From Mesotaenium endlicherianum (taxonomy: Eukaryota > Streptophyta > Zygnematophyceae > Zygnematales > Mesotaeniaceae), in contig WELA01005757.1 of the NCBI GenBank assembly GCA_009602735.1, positions 1 to 31,073 of the forward strand: a stretch of DNA of 31,073 bases. Reading direction: 5' to 3'. Below the pieces are notes generated by a model that had not been told where the DNA came from, made no database searches, and worked only from the letters and a program-made list of their open reading frames with translations. The translations under genes were made by a program, and so were the position numbers. Numbering within the stretch: the stretch's first letter is position 1; every line of letters starts with the position of its first letter. Below are positions 29,092 through 31,073 of this stretch, piece after piece.

Positions 29092-30768
29092 TTAAGGGGT
29101 TGTTCCTGGGGCTTCAGGATCAGGAGACGGAGATCTGGACCTAGATCTGGACAGCCCTCTAGGTCTGTCAGCTGGCCTTCTAAAGAACCCTGTTTGCTCT
29201 AAAGTTGGCCCTCGAGGAGAACGGAGGATGGTGGCCTGCTCTTCAACCACTTGGGTGTTGATTCCCACATAGACAGGCATTCCAGTAGGATGCTGAAATA
29301 CATTGGCTAGAGGTACATGCCCCTGAGCGGAGGGGGAGGCTGGCATACCTCTGGCCCACCCGCGTGTCCCTCTTCTGGCACCCCTGTCCTCTGGGGATTT
29401 CTGTCTGTGTCTGCTGCCCAGTACAGTCAGATCAGCTTCTTCCCCTGCTTGGGCAGGTGGGCTGGGGGAGCGAGCGCGGGGTCCAGTTGTCGCCATAACG
29501 GGGATCACATTCCAAACACCTGATCGTGGTTCTTTAGGAAGCGCCCCTGCCTGTCCCTGGGTATCCTGAGTACCTGCTGCTGATGCTTCTCCTCTGCCTT
29601 GTTCTTCTTCCTCATCCTCCTCATCCTCCTCCTCGGAGAGAGTAGGGGTCTCGTCCACTAAGTCGTCCTGCTCCCTAGTAGACATGGAGTAGTCTACCGA
29701 CCTCCCTTTCTTAGGGCGCGCTGGAGGTTGCTTGGCCTTCAGCCTACTGATATCTATCCGGCCTGCATTCTTTGCCCATTTGACAAAGGCATGCTTTCCC
29801 TTAGAGAAGTACTCTCTTCCCCTCCTCCTATGTTCCTTGGTCTCTGCATTCATATTGCTCAGGCATCCATTCAGCCTGGGGTCCCAAGGGGCAATGTGAG
29901 GTGGTAGGATGAGATAGCCGTCTAGGCCATAGTGGAAGTCATCCGGTTGGGCTCGGTCACACTCCTGCTTCTTATTTGTGACGGTCATCCACCTCCAGTC
30001 TGTTGGCTGCTGGTAGTACTGGGGTCCGTGCTCAGCCTTCCTCAGTTTACACGGGAACCAGTGGGGAGAGAACATCTGCTGTCCTGCTTCCCTGGCCAAG
30101 TACTCCCAGCTCCTTCTCTCAACTTCATTGTAAGCTGGCAGGAGTGTGAGGTAGAATACCGTATCCTTAAAGCTATCGGGCCGCATGCTCACCATCCGGA
30201 TGAGTCTCTGATCTCCCACTATTCCCGGTATGGGGACCGGCTTGTCCTCTGAATCATCTGCGAGATACCGGGCCTGCTCTGCTGTATAGCCCACCATCTT
30301 AGCATAATCTTCGTAAAGGACCACGCCGGTGTGTGTCTCGATGTACCTGTCCAGTGCTGTAGCTCCTTCCTTCTGTAGCAGTGTTGTCTGTTCCAGCCTG
30401 TTGATCTCCTGGGCTGCCAGCAATGCTTCCTTCAGGTTATCGAAGTTTTGGCCACCCACCACAGTATACCTGTAAGTGGCCAAGCTCTTCTGTCTGTCCG
30501 CTTCAATCTTTTTTCTTTTCTCCTCTTCTGCCGCTGCCGCTTCTTCTTGCTGTTTCTTCTGTCTCTCCTCCTCAGCCTTCCTGAGGTTTTCCGCTTCCTG
30601 ATCCTTCTTCCTCTGTGCCTCTTCTGCCGCCTCTTGTTGCTTGCGGACCCTTTCTTGTTCTCTCCTGGTGAGGGACGTCGCCGCCAGCTCCTTCTGGTAT
30701 TGCTCCATTGTCCTCCTGGCTTCTTCTGCCTTGCGCTTTCTGTCCTCCTTTTGTGTGGTGGGCGCCAT
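29092..30768 (-). CDS. Element C2 accessory ORF (558 aa), intact
   Basis: It has the same length as the ORF of C and differs at only about ten residues by eye, mainly in the acidic run and a Pro/Thr-rich part. All central motifs (DYAKMVGYT, YNEVERRSWE, HWFPC, PTDWRWMT, LPPHIAPWDPRLNG) and the SR-rich tail are unchanged. The start at 30768 is chosen for the same reasons as in C: the acceptor lies directly before it. Two intact copies in one window suggest the ORF was functional when these elements moved. Confidence 0.87.
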   Translation of the reverse strand: MAPTTQKEDRKRKAEEARRTMEQYQKELAATSLTRREQERVRKQQEAAEEAQRKKDQEAENLRKAEEERQKKQQEEAAAAEEEKRKKIEADRQKSLATYRYTVVGGQNFDNLKEALLAAQEINRLEQTTLLQKEGATALDRYIETHTGVVLYEDYAKMVGYTAEQARYLADDSEDKPVPIPGIVGDQRLIRMVSMRPDSFKDTVFYLTLLPAYNEVERRSWEYLAREAGQQMFSPHWFPCKLRKAEHGPQYYQQPTDWRWMTVTNKKQECDRAQPDDFHYGLDGYLILPPHIAPWDPRLNGCLSNMNAETKEHRRRGREYFSKGKHAFVKWAKNAGRIDISRLKAKQPPARPKKGRSVDYSMSTREQDDLVDETPTLSEEEDEEDEEEEQGRGEASAAGTQDTQGQAGALPKEPRSGVWNVIPVMATTGPRARSPSPPAQAGEEADLTVLGSRHRQKSPEDRGARRGTRGWARGMPASPSAQGHVPLANVFQHPTGMPVYVGINTQVVEEQATILRSPRGPTLEQTGFFRRPADRPRGLSRSRSRSPSPDPEAPGTTP

Positions 30769-30799
30769 CCTGCACATGTAACCAGGGCACAAGTTAGTA
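30769..30799 (-). promoter_or_regulatory. Predicted 3' splice site before the C2 accessory ORF
   Basis: TACTAAC (30799-30793) and TGTGCAG before GATGGCG are identical to those in C at 8190-8220. Confidence 0.6.
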
Positions 30800-30969
30800 G
30801 GATATGGACCTTTGTCATAGGGATTGCAGGAAGTATGTTAGTATTTAGTATAGTGGCTTCGCTGCTGTTTACCTTACAGGATGATTGCTAAAAGTTGACG
30901 TAGTTGCGATGCGCTACACATAAACGTATGAGTGTGTTTTTATCGCTCTCGCTCACTAACTGTCATATA

Positions 30970-30993
30970 TTTTCCCCGCCAACTTAAATGGAG
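30970..30993 (-). other. Internal PPT-like tract of C2
   Basis: It stands in the place of 8391-8414 of C, reading CTCCATTTAAGTTGGCGGGG on the minus strand. One purine is changed to C, which weakens the tract. The rest of 30800-31035 has no ORF. Confidence 0.4.
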
Positions 30994-31035
30994 GCAGGAC
31001 CGCCTGTCACCTTCCCGTGTCAACTGAAATGACAG

Positions 31036-31073
31036 TTATGGAGGGACTCCAGCGGCCCGGAGGTGGAACCGTG
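31036..31073 (-). CDS. Element C2 integrase-chromodomain, last codons only
   Basis: The minus strand ends with the same tail as the integrase of C (...AAGVPP-type ending and a TAA at 31038-31036). Only about 12 codons are inside the window, so nothing can be said of the rest. Confidence 0.7.
   Translation of the reverse strand, partial: RFHLRAAGVPP

Larger units (their letters stand above)
28258..31073 (-). mobile_element. Element C2: 3' part of a second C copy (continues beyond the window)
   Basis: It contains the 3' LTR, PPT, accessory ORF and the last codons of the integrase, in minus orientation, nearly identical to 5681-8494 of C with a constant offset of 22,579 bases over the coding part. 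It is inserted into the accessory ORF of D; GAAGA (28253-28257) should be one copy of its target duplication. Confidence 0.92.

Overview
This window is a block of nested Ty3/gypsy (Metaviridae-type) LTR retrotransposons. I see no host gene, rRNA, tRNA or CRISPR array. The integrases carry C-terminal chromodomains, the primer-binding sites match the 3' end of initiator tRNA-Met, and one base (15991) is an unresolved n, which suggests a draft eukaryotic assembly. A plant or streptophyte alga is the best fit; the style of the accessory ORFs recalls charophytes such as Chara. That is an impression, not a demonstration.

Layout. 1-2064: the 3' end of element A (+): broken integrase, chromodomain, polypurine tract and a 503-bp 3' LTR with perfect TGTAGTG/CACTACA ends. 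2065-3488: element B (+), a dead protease/RT fragment. 3489-4187: a C-type LTR (minus orientation) lacking its U3 start. 4188-5680, 14474-15084 and 24556-28257: three pieces of one old plus-strand element D, related to C. 5681-14473: element C (-), 8,793 bp, structurally complete, with two 720-bp LTRs, PBS, PPT and a perfect ATTGA target duplication; it sits inside the RT/RNase H region of D. 15085-24555: the remains of minus-strand element F inside D. The 3' LTR of F was itself invaded by a 6-kb non-autonomous element E (-) and a solo E-type LTR (+), giving a 1.25-kb inverted repeat. 28258-31073: C2 (-), a second close copy of C whose 5' part lies beyond the window.

Element C is the informative one. 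Gag and pol are in different frames and are linked by a textbook -1 frameshift signal: slippery T TTA AAA in the gag frame, a 7-nt spacer and a perfect 10-bp hairpin containing the gag stop. Between the chromodomain and the 3' LTR, where retroviruses carry env, lies a 558-codon sense-strand accessory ORF. It has a charged coiled coil, a conserved central domain and an SR-rich tail, but no membrane segment. A TACTAAC branch-point match and a CAG acceptor lie directly before its ATG, and a GTAAGT donor lies near the end of the LTR, so expression from a spliced subgenomic RNA is predicted. The ORF is intact in C and C2 and broken in F and D. A -1 frame break between RNase H and integrase in C, absent from D, makes full autonomy of this copy doubtful.
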